64,000 nucleotides of DNA from Prosapia bicincta (Eukaryota > Arthropoda > Insecta > Hemiptera > Cercopidae): NCBI GenBank assembly GCA_036971475.1, contig JBAIZL010000002.1, forward strand, positions 16,818,567-16,882,566, written 5' to 3'. Under the pieces are notes generated by a model, which ran no database searches, was not told the DNA's origin, and saw only the letters and a list, made by a program, of their open reading frames with translations. The position numbers were made by a program, and so were the translations under genes. Each line of letters begins with the position of its first letter. Within the stretch, counting starts at the first letter, position 1. Below are positions 9,441-21,860 of the stretch, piece by piece.

Positions 9441-11640
9441 AATAATTACTGATGACAGTGCGTAAAGGATGGTTTTGGACATAAAAGAAAGAGTATCTAT
9501 TAATATTTTTTTTTCTTGCTAGTATTGAGTGTCTCCATTGAGGTTAGTGTAGGTTACGTAAAAGCCTAAATTCCTTTGATGGGAAGGCGATATGTAAATT
9601 ATAAAGTGCAATAAACGGTAACCGAATTGGTTCTCTGGTTCATTCTAGATCATCCTATCGCTAACAGTTCTATCAACGTAACATTTTAAACAATTCAAAA
9701 ATCAAACTCTCAATGTTATGACGTGGGTAATGCCAGAAATTTTATTCTGAATAATTCCAAGAATTATTGACAATTGACTTACTGTAAATTATGCAATATG
9801 TCTATTCTGGGGAGAATTTCCGAGACATAAAAACTAAGCATAACTAATTGAAAATTAAAGTAATTCTTTTAACATAATAAAATTTTTCTGTATTTAATGC
9901 AAAACTATTTGTCTAATATTAACATATTAGCTAATTGAAATAAATGGCCACCATTTGATCTATTCTTACTTGAATACGTTTGGAGTTAAATGGTTTTTTG
10001 ATAGCCAAATATATTACTAATTTGATTAGTTTATGTAAACTAACTATATATATTATTTATTATAACTAACTATATTTATTATAATAATAAAATGAGAACA
10101 ATCTGTCACGTGACCGTGCAGGTATATTTTGGGCGTAGAGAGCCATTTGCCCGCGATTCCAATGCCTCGCCTAAAAGTAAACTTTCCCTCAATACATATG
10201 CAAATGTTTGCCCAATCAGAAACGCTAAGCCTTAGGCCAACGTAGAAGGTGAATATTTTGAAAGTTATTTCATCCCCGTTTGTTGATTAGTACTGTACAT
10301 AGTAGCTCTCTGACACTCAAGTTATGTACGCATCTCTCTCGATTTCCTTTGCTCATTTACCACCTTTGTTTCCCTCTGTGTTTACCATCTAGGCCGCATA
10401 AAATGGTTGCTTTACGTCCAGATCAGGAATCCCCTCCAGACGTCTTTACTTTACATGCAAAGTTTATGTTATCACGCTAAAAACTGTAGAAGAGTGATTA
10501 AATTATGAAACTTGTTTCTTTATTTAATAACTTGAATTTTCATTTGATTAACTTTGAAAACGATTGATGTTGTACTTCGTGCAAACTAACTAAATAAAAA
10601 CCCACTAACGACAATATAATGCGGTCTTGTGCAAGTGCTTAAGAAATTTATTAATTATAATGACTAACAAGTCTGAGGAGTTTAGTTATTTTCGAAAAAT
10701 TTTATCTTGTGGCTAGTGGACTTTATTTATTTCGTTAAAATTAGTTCCAGTGGTCAAGAAATGTGTTAATATTATGTGTTTATATCTTAACAACTAAACA
10801 GCTGATCCATTACGTCATAGAATAGTTAACATGTCATCTTACACTGGCAAATGTTTGTAACTTTTAATAACCTTACGTTACATAATAAACATCTAATCTA
10901 AAGCTAATAGAATTTCAATAACAAATTTAAAAAAGTCAAAGGACAATATTAGGTAGAAAAGAGAGATAATATAGAGGAACAATCTTCTACAGATGTGAAA
11001 GGAAGTAAGAATACATTAAAAAAAGGTGACACTAGTACGTGCATATTAACAGAAATACAAATAAACGTGGACAAACTGAAAAATTTATTTATTAAAAAAA
11101 ATTTAAACTAGGCTATTTATAAGGTTCATTGATTACCCTTGATAATTAAGTTTTATTTTATTCATATGCCTATATGTAATAATTTAGTAGCCGTAAGTTT
11201 TAGTAGCTAGTAATAAATGTAACTCAATTTGTTTCAATCTAAAGTTTGACGTAAAACTTATCGACGTTAACACTTGGCATACTTCAATGTATTCTAATAT
11301 ATACTAGTATTTAAAGTTGTAATAACCTTATTTATATATCTGGATATTTTATAGTATTTACCTTGAATTTTATATAACATAAAATCAGTATTTATATAAT
11401 AAACATATTGGTAAATGTGGGCAACCGTGTTAATGAACACTGCAGTCAGACAATCTACGGCGCCGAGTAGGCAATTTAACGACACGCACGATCTTGGAAC
11501 TAGGAGAACTAGTTGCCACTAAAGGGAATAGAGGGAAATATATAAAAAGCAATGTAAAAGTGAATGTATTAACTAACATCCATTACAAATACAACATTAA
11601 GATATATACCCCAGTGTGCTTTGTAAAAAGTGAAAGAAGA
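9441..11640. other. Non-coding AT-rich stretch, no element recognised
   Basis: Short open frames at 10280-10480 and 11294-11485 show no domain, no codon signal and no splice context worth annotating. A somewhat GC-richer patch at 10105-10260 is unexplained. Confidence 0.4.
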
Positions 11641-11749
11641 AATAAAGATGGCGAAAGAACAAAATGGTGACTGGGTGTATCTGTCTTTCGACTCTTTGTC
11701 ATGAACATAAAGAGAGTTGCTACATTAATCTACAGACTAGCATATGAGG

Positions 11750-12125
11750 CTACTCCCATCGAATCCTACCTCAAACCCGTGACTCCCGTCAGGGTGACTA
11801 ACGTCAAGCCTGAAACAGGGGCTTGGTTCCATGTTACCAGTCGGTAAGAACTCGAAAGCCTTGCCGACTAGTGACCGGTCTGCCCTTGGAACGAGCCGAC
11901 ACTACTGTTTCGACAGCTTCTCCAGAGCTACTCGGGCTCAGTAGAACCTTTTTAATGGGCAGGTGTTCAGTACATTCACCACCCTATCGGATTGGTTTAA
12001 TACTTGGAGTGGTCCGAGTCCAATTGGACCTTTACCCCCACTGTCTGTTGGCCTTACATAAGAGCCGGTGTCCTAGATTAGGGATTTGGTCCTAACCAGC
12101 TATAAATCCACCCCGTTAGACCTTG
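11750..12125 (+). other. GC-richer unexplained segment
   Basis: Composition rises clearly above its surroundings. Contains CCCGTGACTCCCGTCAGGGT followed by GACTAACGTCAAGCCTG; a related arrangement (CTCGTGACTCTCGACTGGGT, then GATTAGC...GCCTAAGC) occurs at 63273-63313. A 90-codon open frame (11823-12095) gives no recognisable protein. May be the 5' region or UTR of a non-LTR element, possibly the one whose RNase H lies at 12.5-13.5 kb; that is inference. Confidence 0.3.
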
Positions 12126-12528
12126 AGACATTAGTTCAGTCAAAAGACAAAATAATTGGAAAGTGATTTACAACAAAACGGCAATATATAGAATCAAGAA
12201 AGAAAAAGTAATTATACCGCCAGTATGTTTGTGAAAAGGTTTACTAAGATTAAATATGGTAAAATGTAAAAAAGTACTCGAAAGCCATATAGGCTCTCAC
12301 ATTCTATATCTTTGTCCTATAAAGACAAAAATAGTGCATACTATCGGGGATCATCTATAGCCTAGGACATATTTTTTTTTTTAGTTAAATAACCAATAAT
12401 AGTTATCATCGCCTAACTAGAGTGTTATTTAAAATTAAATTTAAATAAATGAAACTAAACATAATAAAATAAATGGTTAAAACTAATTTTACTTATCTAA
12501 AACTAAACAAAATAAAATTATACGGATT

Positions 12529-13560
12529 TTAAATATTTGTAAATAGATTTAGGTTTCTTAAGAAGCCGATGACACGATATCCGTAACGTCGTCCCTTAAA
12601 ACCACTTTTAAACTTCGTAACGTAAATGTGCTTGGCTGTGATGGTACCTCCACAAAACTGACGTAATGGTGGATCCTCATGGCGCATCAACCATCCATGC
12701 GTTAATAAAGAGTGGCCGATGCGAAGTCGAGTAACCACCACTTCCTCCCCACGATTCGAACGAACAGATGACTTCCATGGTCGTACGGTATTCTTGATGT
12801 CCTTCAGCTTGTTTCTATTAACATTCTGCCATTCTTCAATCCAATAAAAGAATAGTGTATTTTTAACATTCCATACAAAATCTGTTGCCACAACACGTTG
12901 TGTTAATGGCACCATACTTGTTGCCAATTTTAACCCTTCATCTGCTTTTGTGTTTTCTGCTATTCAGCAGTGTCCAGGCACCTAAGAAAATGACACCTCG
13001 ACACCCTGTAATTGGAGCCTGTGTATTTAGCATAAGATGTCTCCAACTAAAGGATTCTAAGCGTACATTTCCTGAATAACCTGACAAGCACTTTTGGAAT
13101 CGGAACACACATGATAATATTGCAGATGGAATCAAACTTAAAGCTTGTAAAATGGCATAATGTTCTGCAGTAAACACGCTACCGGCTGAGGTCAATCCGT
13201 AGGAGTAGGTGTGCCCTTCCACATCCTACCTCATTGTCAAGTTTTGAACCATCTGTAAAAATAGTTACAGTATGATGATGGGTTTAATAAATCTCCAGAA
13301 CCTCTTGACGATAAATAGGACATGAATAAACGTCCTCATGATTCATAATTGTGGCTAACGTAAGTCTCGAGGGGTGTTGTATAGTACCACGTCCAGTGTT
13401 ATTAATATGTAAGAGCTGAAAGCCTGGACTGGTCGAGATGGCACTCCAACAGCAGTTTCAACCACAATTCCAGAACTCTCGGAATCGGTAGAACCTTCTA
13501 AACTGGCAGGTTTTCCTTCATTTCAAATCCCCATCTAATGTTTTCGGTTTAGGTAGTGTA
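12529..13560 (-). pseudogene. RNase H and C-terminus of an I-type non-LTR retrotransposon, decayed
   Basis: Minus strand. FTDGSKLDNEVG near 13265-13225 holds the first RNase H Asp, GSVFTAEHYAILQALSLI (about 13180-13125) holds the Glu, and in another frame VCSDSKSACQVI (about 13115-13080) holds the next Asp, so a frameshift lies in between. Then a 132-codon frame (12927-12529) gives EEVVVTRLRIGHSLLTHGWL and PPLRQFCGGTITAKHIYV, the conserved C-terminal block after RNase H in I/R1/Jockey-type elements (normally ending in a Cys-His motif, here damaged). The upstream RT and endonuclease are not recognisable. Orientation minus. Nothing intact. Confidence 0.75.
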
Positions 13561-13699
13561 ATCGGGCCTTTATTCACTTTCGGTATGCCTTACCTTGAGG
13601 GGCTGGCCTTCACACTTGGTCCAGACGGGTGTCGTATCTGAGTATCAGACAGACTGAGGAACGTTTGAAGAACAATAAATCAACCGTGTAGAAGATCAA

Positions 13700-15045
13700 C
13701 CGATAGACCAAACAAAGAGATGGCTAACATAAATAAAAAACTAATACAAGTAGATAAACAAGAGCCATCTTAGAAATGCAAAATATATAAACATTATATT
13801 TCTTTAAATTCTGAAAAGTAATTTTGTTTAATACCTACAAAATCTTTGAGAGTTTTAATAAATTATATATTTCGAATGACAATAACGAGGAAATTCATTT
13901 ATGTATCATAATTGTGTAGTTTTAGGTTTACGGAAAGCAATTACTTTCTGAACCCGTACAAAAGACTTAAACTTTAGTGAGGAAGAAGTGTAGTATCTCG
14001 TTAGGCGGAGTAAACCTTCCTTGTCTCATTGTTTTCCATCTCCAGTGGAATAAAGCTCTCTTTCTAATGTTTATTTAATATTTTAATCTCCTTAATCTCT
14101 TTTCCCGTTTCCTTTTACAAAACAATTGTCCCATTTTACTAGATCTTATTTTCTGATGTTTGTTTCAAAATTACTTGCTGTCGATAAATAATGTGCTGAA
14201 ACTGCTAGTGTCTGTATTGGTTTTTAATGTGCGAGGAAAGTTTTTGTCTCTTAGGAGTAATAAATTCTTTTAGTTATATTGAAAACAAATCACATATATT
14301 CAAGCATAAGAAGATAAGGTGGCATAGAAGGGATAAGGTGGAAAATAGGAAGAAATATAGACATTATTTGAACCAGATCTTTCAGGATTTGGCCTCTCGA
14401 TAGGGTGTGCGTGTGGTAGAATTCGTCCTATCTGTGTTAATCCCAAGTAGGAAGGCCGAAATGTTGGCGTAGGGATCAGCTCAAACTGACCCGAGGGAAC
14501 ACACATGAACTACTTGTACAAACTATAGAAATGATTGTTAGGTTAGGTAAGGTTATTACACACTCAACATGGAAAACGTCTTAGAAGTTAAATATTAATG
14601 TATTAGAATTCGTAGGTTGCTTATTATACGTCATATCTCAAAATTAGAAACTCATTTTTGTATGTGTTAGATCATATTTACCACTACGTTTACTTTTATA
14701 CATAATGCGTATTTATAACAATTACTACACAGATAAGTAAAATTATTCAAAGTATCATCATATACACACCAATCAAAATAAATGGAAATTGCTCAAAGGT
14801 TATCATAATGTATGTGTGTCAACATAATAATTTAGCTTATTTTAAAATGTATGATTTAAAAGCATTTCAAATTTGTTTTCTACATGCGTCTATATGTGTA
14901 TACTTTATATCTGTTATTAGATATTTGTAAAACAAAGATAGCAATAAACGTGGTCGAACGTGTATACAATGCAGACTTAAACAGATGTAATACTAGTTCT
15001 AATAGTATAAAAGTCTACCGAAGACGACAATGATAATATAAAACT
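13700..15045. other. Non-coding stretch, nothing recognised
   Basis: AT-rich. The 68-codon minus frame at 14506-14300 lies in slightly GC-richer sequence but has no motif I recognise. One GGTTAGGTTAGG-like word (about 14537) matches the insect telomere motif by a single short hit only. Confidence 0.4.
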
Positions 15046-15051
15046 GTTGTA

Positions 15052-15121
<70 letters not shown>

Positions 15122-15210
15122 TGTGTGTGTGTGTATGGTGTATGTGTGTGTGTGTGTGTGTGTGTATGGTGTATGTGTGTGTTTATGTGGGTATGCGTGC
15201 GTGAGTGCGC

Positions 15211-15241
<31 letters not shown>

Positions 15242-15242
15242 T
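15052..15242. repeat. (GT)n microsatellite with an internal (GC)n block
   Basis: Long GT run interrupted by ATG variants, then an alternating GC block at about 15207-15225 and more GT. Alternating purine-pyrimidine, so prone to Z-DNA. The Cys-Val and Thr-His frames here are artefacts of the repeat. Confidence 0.95.
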
Positions 15243-15249
15243 TTTGTGC

Positions 15250-16250
15250 GTGTGTGAGAGAGACCCTAATTCTGAACCATTTCATATTATTGTTATATGC
15301 ACGGATGATGGAAAGTTTTCTCTCACGTACGATTATGTTTTTAATTAGACATCTATGGAATGTTTTTATCTTAGAAATTCTAGTTTTATCCTAGAAACAC
15401 TTAGTGGAATTATTCAGTATATTTATGTACTATTGTGAGTGCTACTCAGCTCATAAATCTTCGACTGCAAGGAAAGACGATTGTTGATGCTAAAATGCAA
15501 ATCGATCTGTTTTCACTGTACCGCTCCGTTGGTAATGCTATTTCTAAAGTGTAACAGGAAGTGCTTAAATTGTTGTGAAAGTAGGGCGCTCTTCACATTA
15601 AGCTGATATTAACTGGCGTCACACAAAACCTGTTTTATGTTCCTAATAAAAACTTTACAATTAAATAAACTTTTTCGGTTAAAAAGTTAACCATTTGGCT
15701 ATAAAAGCAAGTGAGGTTGTAAAAGTAAATTACGTAGTAATACAGTTAAAATCTGATCTTGTTTTTGGCATAAAATTTGAGAGACAATATCCGTTGTCAC
15801 TGAGCTTAGTAAAAGGGTTGTTCGCTTTCCTAAAGATGACAGTATTTGATACAAGATAACATTTACAGTATCTATGAGGAAAATCTTTAGATTTACGAGT
15901 GAATTATTATTTGTAGAGGTTGGAAATAAATGATGACCACGGAAGAGCTCTGACGTTTACCTTTAGGTTCTACTGGAATATCTTAGATTTACCAATATAT
16001 AATTGCTTTTACATGAATATATGCCATTTCGCCCTGTCTCTAAAACGGTCTGTATGCACACCATTTAATCTGACATAAACCCTCTGCTTCCTGTCCTTTA
16101 CTTAAGCCAATTGAAATATCACATAGCATGTAAAACTATTCGAAATAATCCAAAAGAGAATAGATGTTCTTAGAAGTCATAAGGTGAACTTCACCCGAAA
16201 TCGTCTATAATTTTTTTCGAGTTCGTTCGTCCTCCACGAGTTGTATATCT
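15250..16250. other. Non-coding AT-rich stretch
   Basis: No coding motif, repeat or RNA gene recognised. Confidence 0.4.
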
Positions 16251-16254
16251 TGTG

Positions 16255-16469
16255 CGGTTATTTTTCAGTTCCTTCTATTAGTTCACACTCTTCTTATATA
16301 TATCTTGTTTAAATTTTGAGTTTTTTAAGAGAATACTTTCTATTCATCCTTGTATTGGATGACACTTGATGTTACACAGAATTTTCAAATATTAATTCAT
16401 TAATTACATGTAATTAATTAATTTTATTATCTAATTTCGCTTTCTATTTTGCTACTTAATATTGTTCTG

Positions 16470-16506
<37 letters not shown>

Positions 16507-16605
16507 TTTATATTCAATACAGCTTTATATTAATTGTAATTATTTATTAAAAATTAATTAACATAAAATTTGTTTTGTTGACTCTGATGCACGGAGTATT
16601 GAAAA
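16255..16605 (-). repeat. MITE-like family copy interrupted by (AT)n
   Basis: Starts with CCTTCTATTAGTTCACACTC, the reverse complement of the family tail, continues with TTGGATGACACTTGATG, and ends in a TTGTAATTATTTATTAAAAA...TTTGTTTTGTTGACTC segment matching the M-module. An (AT)n tract at 16471-16503 sits directly after CTGTCATATA, the same place as in the copy at 33540. Confidence 0.6.
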
Positions 16606-18060
16606 AAATTATTATAATATTAAATAAATAGAATATTCCCTCTTTTTAATGATTTATGACAAATAATCCTCGTGGCCTCTAGACGGTGCGCTTAAATAAA
16701 ATTAAATGCAAACAATTATATTAGAAAGAGATTTAAATAGTTCACCTGCTGGGCGTTGTGCGAAGGTCCATACTAGCGTATCAGTTCTCTCGGTCTGCTT
16801 ACTAGTTCCCTTGAGGTTTGGCGGTAATATAAAAAAAGTTACAACTTATGTAGTAGTGGACTTTTTAAATGAAAAAAATGTGTTGCTTCTTGTTACACAT
16901 TTACATGGAGGTAGGTGTTAGAAGTCGAAATCGACAATATTCCTACTTACACAATAGAATTCAGGAAGAAATGAATCAGGGAGATCAATCTACACACACA
17001 CAAAAAAACTTCGATATAAACTTGTAATGACTCGTTAGTCAGTAACAGCTGATAGCAAAGGATTTCAATTCACCTGGGTAGTAAACTTTCCTGGCCGTCA
17101 CTCCCCAACGAGGCTTTTCCGAACCTATGTGTACATGAACCTTTATACTTTTCAATGTAGATTTATTTCCGATATATTTTAGTTTCTTTGTGCATCCCTC
17201 TGTATATTGTATCTAGGCTACTGTAGTGATTGTTAAGAAGAAATATGGTTTCTTTTATTAGAGGTCCTTTAGGGACTCTTCTTAGAACACTCACTTCTTC
17301 AAAGTGATCGATTTGGAATTATACTGTTTTTAATATTCAGTTTAAACAAATTCCTCCTATTTATTTCGTTCTATTAGACTGTGAGTTTGATTATTCTTTG
17401 GATGACTTCATTAGCCAATTTCACTGGAAATCATAAAGTCAAGATTCTTAAGGTTTAAGTTTCTCGAATTAGTTGTTTTCAAAACGTACTTACTGCATGC
17501 ATCTTTTATAAACTGGTATCACTGGGAGATAGAACTTTATGAGTCTGAAGAGAGAAGGTTTACTTTCTGCATGAGGGTATCATGGTCCGCTAAGGTTGAG
17601 TTAGGTTAGGCTCACTCGTAAGTCATTAATTTTCTCTCTGCACCACACCTGGGAGTTTTACAAAAATAAAACGTCCATATTTTAGCTCTTCACTATTTAT
17701 ATTCATTATATTTTCACGTAGGCAATAAGTCTATTGTTCATTTAAAATTGAAATTGTGTTTTCTCTTTCAAGTGGCAAGTTTTATTGTACTTAGCTTCAT
17801 GGCCTGTGACACAGAAGTCTTTTATGTAGCAACTCTAACATTAGAAACAATTGCGTTATAGTTCTTTGCGTATTTTCCGCATTTTCCATGCTTTTCTCTG
17901 TTGTGAAATATTGTCGCAAGACGTTTATTTCGGAGCAGTCGGTCTACATTATCTATGAAAAGGTAAATTTATTGTACTATATGTCTGAAAAACATCGGTT
18001 TAGTTTCATAATATACATTTTTAATATGATGCATCAGACCTCATATTTTATGTTGAAATA
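16606..18060. other. Non-coding stretch, nothing recognised
   Basis: Open frames at 16706-16921 and 17888-18082 lack motifs; the latter overlaps the start of the next repeat copy. No element ends identified. Confidence 0.35.
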
Positions 18061-18064
18061 TGTT

Positions 18065-18510
18065 TTCAGTTCTTTCTGTTAGTTCACACTCTCTTTATAA
18101 AATACTTTTTCCGAATTTTCAACCGTTAATAAAATACGTTTTATTCATCCACTCAAGTTCAAATACATTTCTTTTAAACATGTAGTGGATGACACTTGAT
18201 GATATTATAGTTTTTCAAATATAAATCCTTTAATTAAGTTTAATGAATTAATTTTAGTTTTATCTTGGAAAAACCTTTTCACAAAAGGGGTAGAGTATGC
18301 AATGTAGTTATTTTGTGTTATTTTGCTTAAAATAAGTAAGAGCATATAATTTCATAAAACAGATGATTTTGTGTTATAGGTTACGTGGTAGAACAGATGT
18401 TTTATCAGAAATGTTATGCTACTTGGTTAATATTTTTGTAATTATTTGTTAAAAAGAAACTAAAATAATATTTGTTTTGTTCACCCAAGTAGGAATTAAC
18501 TTTTTAAAAG
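18065..18510 (-). repeat. MITE-like family, full-length copy
   Basis: Collinear with 25165-25605 and, in reverse complement, with 24228-24655. Begins with TTCTGTTAGTTCACACTCTC and ends with TTGTTCACCCAAGTAGGAATT. Internal landmarks: CTTTTCACAAAAGGGGTA, TTTCATAAAACAGATGATTT and GTTACGTGGTAGAACAG. About 445 bp, non-coding. Confidence 0.75.
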
Positions 18511-19340
18511 TTTTTTTTAAACAAATTATATGGAGAAAGGAAATATCGTATCACGCTTCCTTTACTACTACAGCGAAAGCAGTAGTTTCCTGATCAAAGG
18601 GACCAAGGGACAAAGATGTCTCCAATTAAATTTAAGGGATTTTTTCTTGCTTTTAATAAACACAAAGACTTCTTTGCCTGACTAACAGGGAAAATAATGA
18701 GATATACAAGACTGCCTTTCCTTGCCTTGTCTCAGTTATTTCTCAGTATTTTCATGATAAAGGTCTTGTGTAATTTGCAATTCGTTTACGTAAGGGTTTG
18801 TGTATAACAACGTTGCTTTGGATCGCGCTAATTATAGTAATTTTGTTAGAGGACATTTTCGTAGAAGTAACAGGAAATTTAGAACGAAAACGTATATATC
18901 AGAAGTATTTATAGATAGGAAATAATATATTACAATTATTATTTTTTCTTGGAGTGTCATAATTTTATATAAAAACGAAAGTCATTCTTTACATAGAAGA
19001 ATAGAACTAAAAGGAAATAATAAAACTAAAATTCTATGAGTTGAATGATTGAACGCAAGTGATTACTGATAAATAATGAAGGGAAATGAAAGTAGCGTCG
19101 CGAATAAGGTGCAACTTATGAGGTAAAGTAACTAGGAAAGGAATTGATCAGAGAAAAAAACACTTGTTAGATGTAACAAAAATTAGATGAAAGTAAAATT
19201 ATCTGTAATCTGAATAAACAAGTAATATTATACAAAAATATTCACGTAAATTCCTTCTGAGGTTTACAAAATATTTTTCATCTTAGTTACCCTAGATTCC
19301 CTAGATGATATTGTGACATTAGCATCCAAACTATTAAGAT
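18511..19340. other. Non-coding AT-rich stretch
   Basis: No gene or repeat recognised apart from flanking copies. Confidence 0.4.
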
Positions 19341-19344
19341 ATGT

Positions 19345-19735
19345 TACCCACACTATTTATGATATTGTGTGGTAACCATGGCAACAGAGTAAGGTTGTTC
19401 AATGGAGGTTTCAACGATAACCAGATGGGGTGGGGGAATTCAGACACATCTTTGAGAAATTTTTTTAGGAATTGGAAAGTTACCACAGTTACCCACTAGA
19501 CTTCGTACACGAAGATTCTCAGTTCGAATCCGGCTGGACCCCACAAAGTTTATAACTTAATTATTTTTATTAATATTTGGAAAATATGAATTATATCACT
19601 TATCACCCACTAGTGGTTAAAAAAAAAATGACCTTTATAGGATTAATAAAAACGTTTCTTATTAGCAATTGAAAATTTGTACAATATATATACATCAAGA
19701 ACGTGAGCTAATAGAAGGAATTTAAAAAGATAACA
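19345..19735 (+). repeat. tRNA-like SINE/MITE copy 2
   Basis: Matches 1-385: CACTATTTATGATATTGTGT and GGTAACCATGGCAAC at the head, B box CAGTTCGAATCC followed by GGCTGGACCCC at about 19520-19545, tail ending GTGAGCTAATAGAAGGAATT. The B box matches the Pol III consensus better than copy 1. Confidence 0.65.
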
Positions 19736-19857
19736 GAATTATCTGAAATAGATGAAATAATCTAAAAGGAAAGTAACATAATTGAGCCTTTTAGGTCAAT
19801 ATAGTCAGTCTAGGTTGTAACTTATTGCCTTCTAGATTGCAATTTTTTGATAAAACC

Positions 19858-19960
19858 TTCTGATGATGATGATGACATGGTCGTGGAAATGTACATAATG
19901 GGTTCATCTTAAGTAACTTGTATTGTTAGTTATTTTTTATTTTGTTTGTAGTATTTGGTT
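19858..19960 (+). ncRNA. Hammerhead-like core cassette, family H2
   Basis: CTGATGATGATGATGACATG, then GTCGTGGAAATGTACATAATG and a tail GTAACTTGTATTGTTAG. CTGATGA plus a short stem plus GAAA is the hammerhead order. The same cassette, diverged, occurs on the minus strand at 36715-36815 and 50190-50310 and on the plus strand at 53250-53370. GAAA is followed by T, and stem II is poor, so this copy is probably inactive. Confidence 0.3.
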
Positions 19961-20138
19961 TTTTCCAATTTTGAAATATTTTGCTGTAAAATATATTTTG
20001 ATGTTTCTATTTTAGGGTTTATCATTCAAAAATTCAGTGTACCGATATCAAAAAACATTATTTTATTCCTTTTGATAATTTCGAAACTAAAGCATGATTT
20101 TTTAAAGTATGTTTTATTTCTCTTAAAACTGTTTTCAG

Positions 20139-20287
20139 AATACCTCTTCACACAATTCTGGCTACAGGAAATCCTTTGGTCAAAATATTTTGCGGAAACC
20201 AAAGCAGATGATTATCGTCTATTCAACCACAGATTGACGCCCACCGGGCTTCCATTATACGAACTCGTAACCACTTTGATTCTCAAG
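20139..20287 (+). CDS. Candidate internal exon of an unrecognised host gene
   Basis: A 149-nt segment richer in GC than its surroundings, open in one frame (EYLFTQFWLQEILWSKYFAE, then KADDYRLFNHRLTPTGLPLY and ELVTTLILK). It is preceded by a pyrimidine-rich tract ending TGTTTTCAG (20130-20138) and followed by AAG|GTTAGA, a usable 5' splice site. Length, phase (149 nt is not a multiple of 3) and composition fit an internal coding exon. I do not recognise the protein. The open frame extends either side (19955-20350) but those parts are low-complexity AT-rich sequence and look intronic. Neighbouring exons were not found in this window. Confidence 0.35.
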
Positions 20288-20349
20288 GTTAGATATTTTC
20301 TTTATTTCCAAATAAGCTCCATATCTGGAGCACCTATCTGTTACATATA

Positions 20350-21155
20350 GGCGCGTCATGCCATGGGTCTCAAATTAATATACAAGTGTTATTTGTTTGC
20401 CATTTTTGTGTAATTTTGTGTAAGTTATTTTATTTCAATATTTTCTTGAAACTAAGAAACATATTTTTGATCTGTGGTTTTTAATTTTGTACCAATAATC
20501 TTTCATCATATTCCGACGATTTGATTCCCTTTGGCCCGTTGACATTGCACACATTTTCTTCACAGTAGCTGTAGTTCACATATTTTCCTTCCACAATGAA
20601 TTCTCGGTCTATTAGCAGTTCACATATTTTCCATACACAATGTATACGAGTATTAGATCACATATTTTCACGAGCTGTGTTTACTCGTCCCAGTAGTAAA
20701 ACTTCTATTATTCCCCTCTTTGGCCGCAATATTAACTTGGTCTAGTAACAGGTTGCATATATGACACCTTTTTATAAGAAATAAAAATCTAGTGTCAGAT
20801 GCAAGAGATGTTGTTGAATTTACGCGTCTTATCCAGTCGACATTATGTAGACGTTTGTCTATGAAATGCAATTAAATATCTGCGAGACCGATTTAGCTAA
20901 AAGCAGGACTTCGTACGCTTTATTCAAAGGCAACTCACCGAAGCTCTGGATTTATCAACAATGGGACTCGTGGTTATTCAGAAAAACCAAGATTTAACGT
21001 TTACCTTGTATTTTGTAAAATACAGGTTTGTGAATTTTAGGTAATTTAATGTGATTTTTGATTCGAAACCATGATTATATACAAGTTTAAAGAAATAGAT
21101 TTCCTTTTAAATATATATTTTTAGGAAGGAGAGCGGAGACCGCTAAATAAAGAGT
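20350..21155. other. Non-coding stretch, nothing recognised
   Basis: Short imperfect repeats of CACATATTTTC... occur at about 20550-20670 (TTCACATATTTTCC twice, ATCACATATTTTCAC once). The minus frame 20871-20668 has no motif. Confidence 0.35.
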
Positions 21156-21159
21156 AATC

Positions 21160-21298
21160 CGTTAGGGAATTGAAGATCATTCAGGGAGGGAGGGTTTGTC
21201 AGAGTGGAAGAGTTGGTTAGAGTGGAAGGGTTGATGGGAGAAGGAGCGGTCTGTCAGAAAAAGAGTAATCCCTAAGAAAGTAATGGGCCAGTTAGAGG

Positions 21299-21346
<48 letters not shown>

Positions 21347-21860
21347 CAAGTCATGAAAGGAGGGATTAGTTAGAACGTGAGGGTCAGTCAGAGAGGAAGT
21401 GTCAGTCAGATAGAGAGAGGGGTAGTCAGATAAAGAGGAATCCGTCAGATAATTAGTCTTTAAAGAAGGAAGGATTAGTCAGAGTGGAAGTGTTGATGAG
21501 AGAAGGAGAAGTCTCTCAGAGAAAGAGGAATCTGTTAGAGAGGAAGGAGGCAATTAGAGAGAGAGAGAAAGAGAGAGAGGGGGGAGGGAAAGTGTCAGAC
21601 AGAGAAGGAGGGGCTAGTCAGAAAGTGAGGTTAGAAATTGTTAGTCAGACAAGGAGGATCAGTCAAAGAGTGAGGTCTACCTAAAGTGTCAGGGCGTTAG
21701 AGAGGAAGTGTCCGTCAAAGAAGGTGGGTTCAGTGAAAGAGAGAGAGAAAGAGAGAGAGAATGAGAGCTAGCGCCAATCAGAGTATGAGGATTTAGTTAG
21801 ACAGGAAGGGATCCGTTGAAAATTAAAGAGACAGTCAGAGAAAAAAGGACGCAAATTAGG
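21160..21860. repeat. Purine-rich degenerate minisatellite
   Basis: Repeated GTCAGAGAGGAAG-type units of about 15-30 bp with variable spacing, plus (GA)n tracts at 21298-21345, 21557-21580 and 21736-21762. Strong purine strand asymmetry. The Arg/Glu-rich frame 21484-21684 is a repeat artefact. Confidence 0.8.

Noticed and set aside
12885..13079. Plus-strand frame over the non-LTR remnant
   Set aside because: Shadow of the minus-strand RNase H coding sequence.
14535..14555. TTAGG-like word as an interstitial telomere
   Set aside because: Only two imperfect repeats; expected by chance in this genome.
14977..15394. Long Thr-His and Cys-Val reading frames
   Set aside because: They only translate the (GT)n/(AC)n microsatellite.
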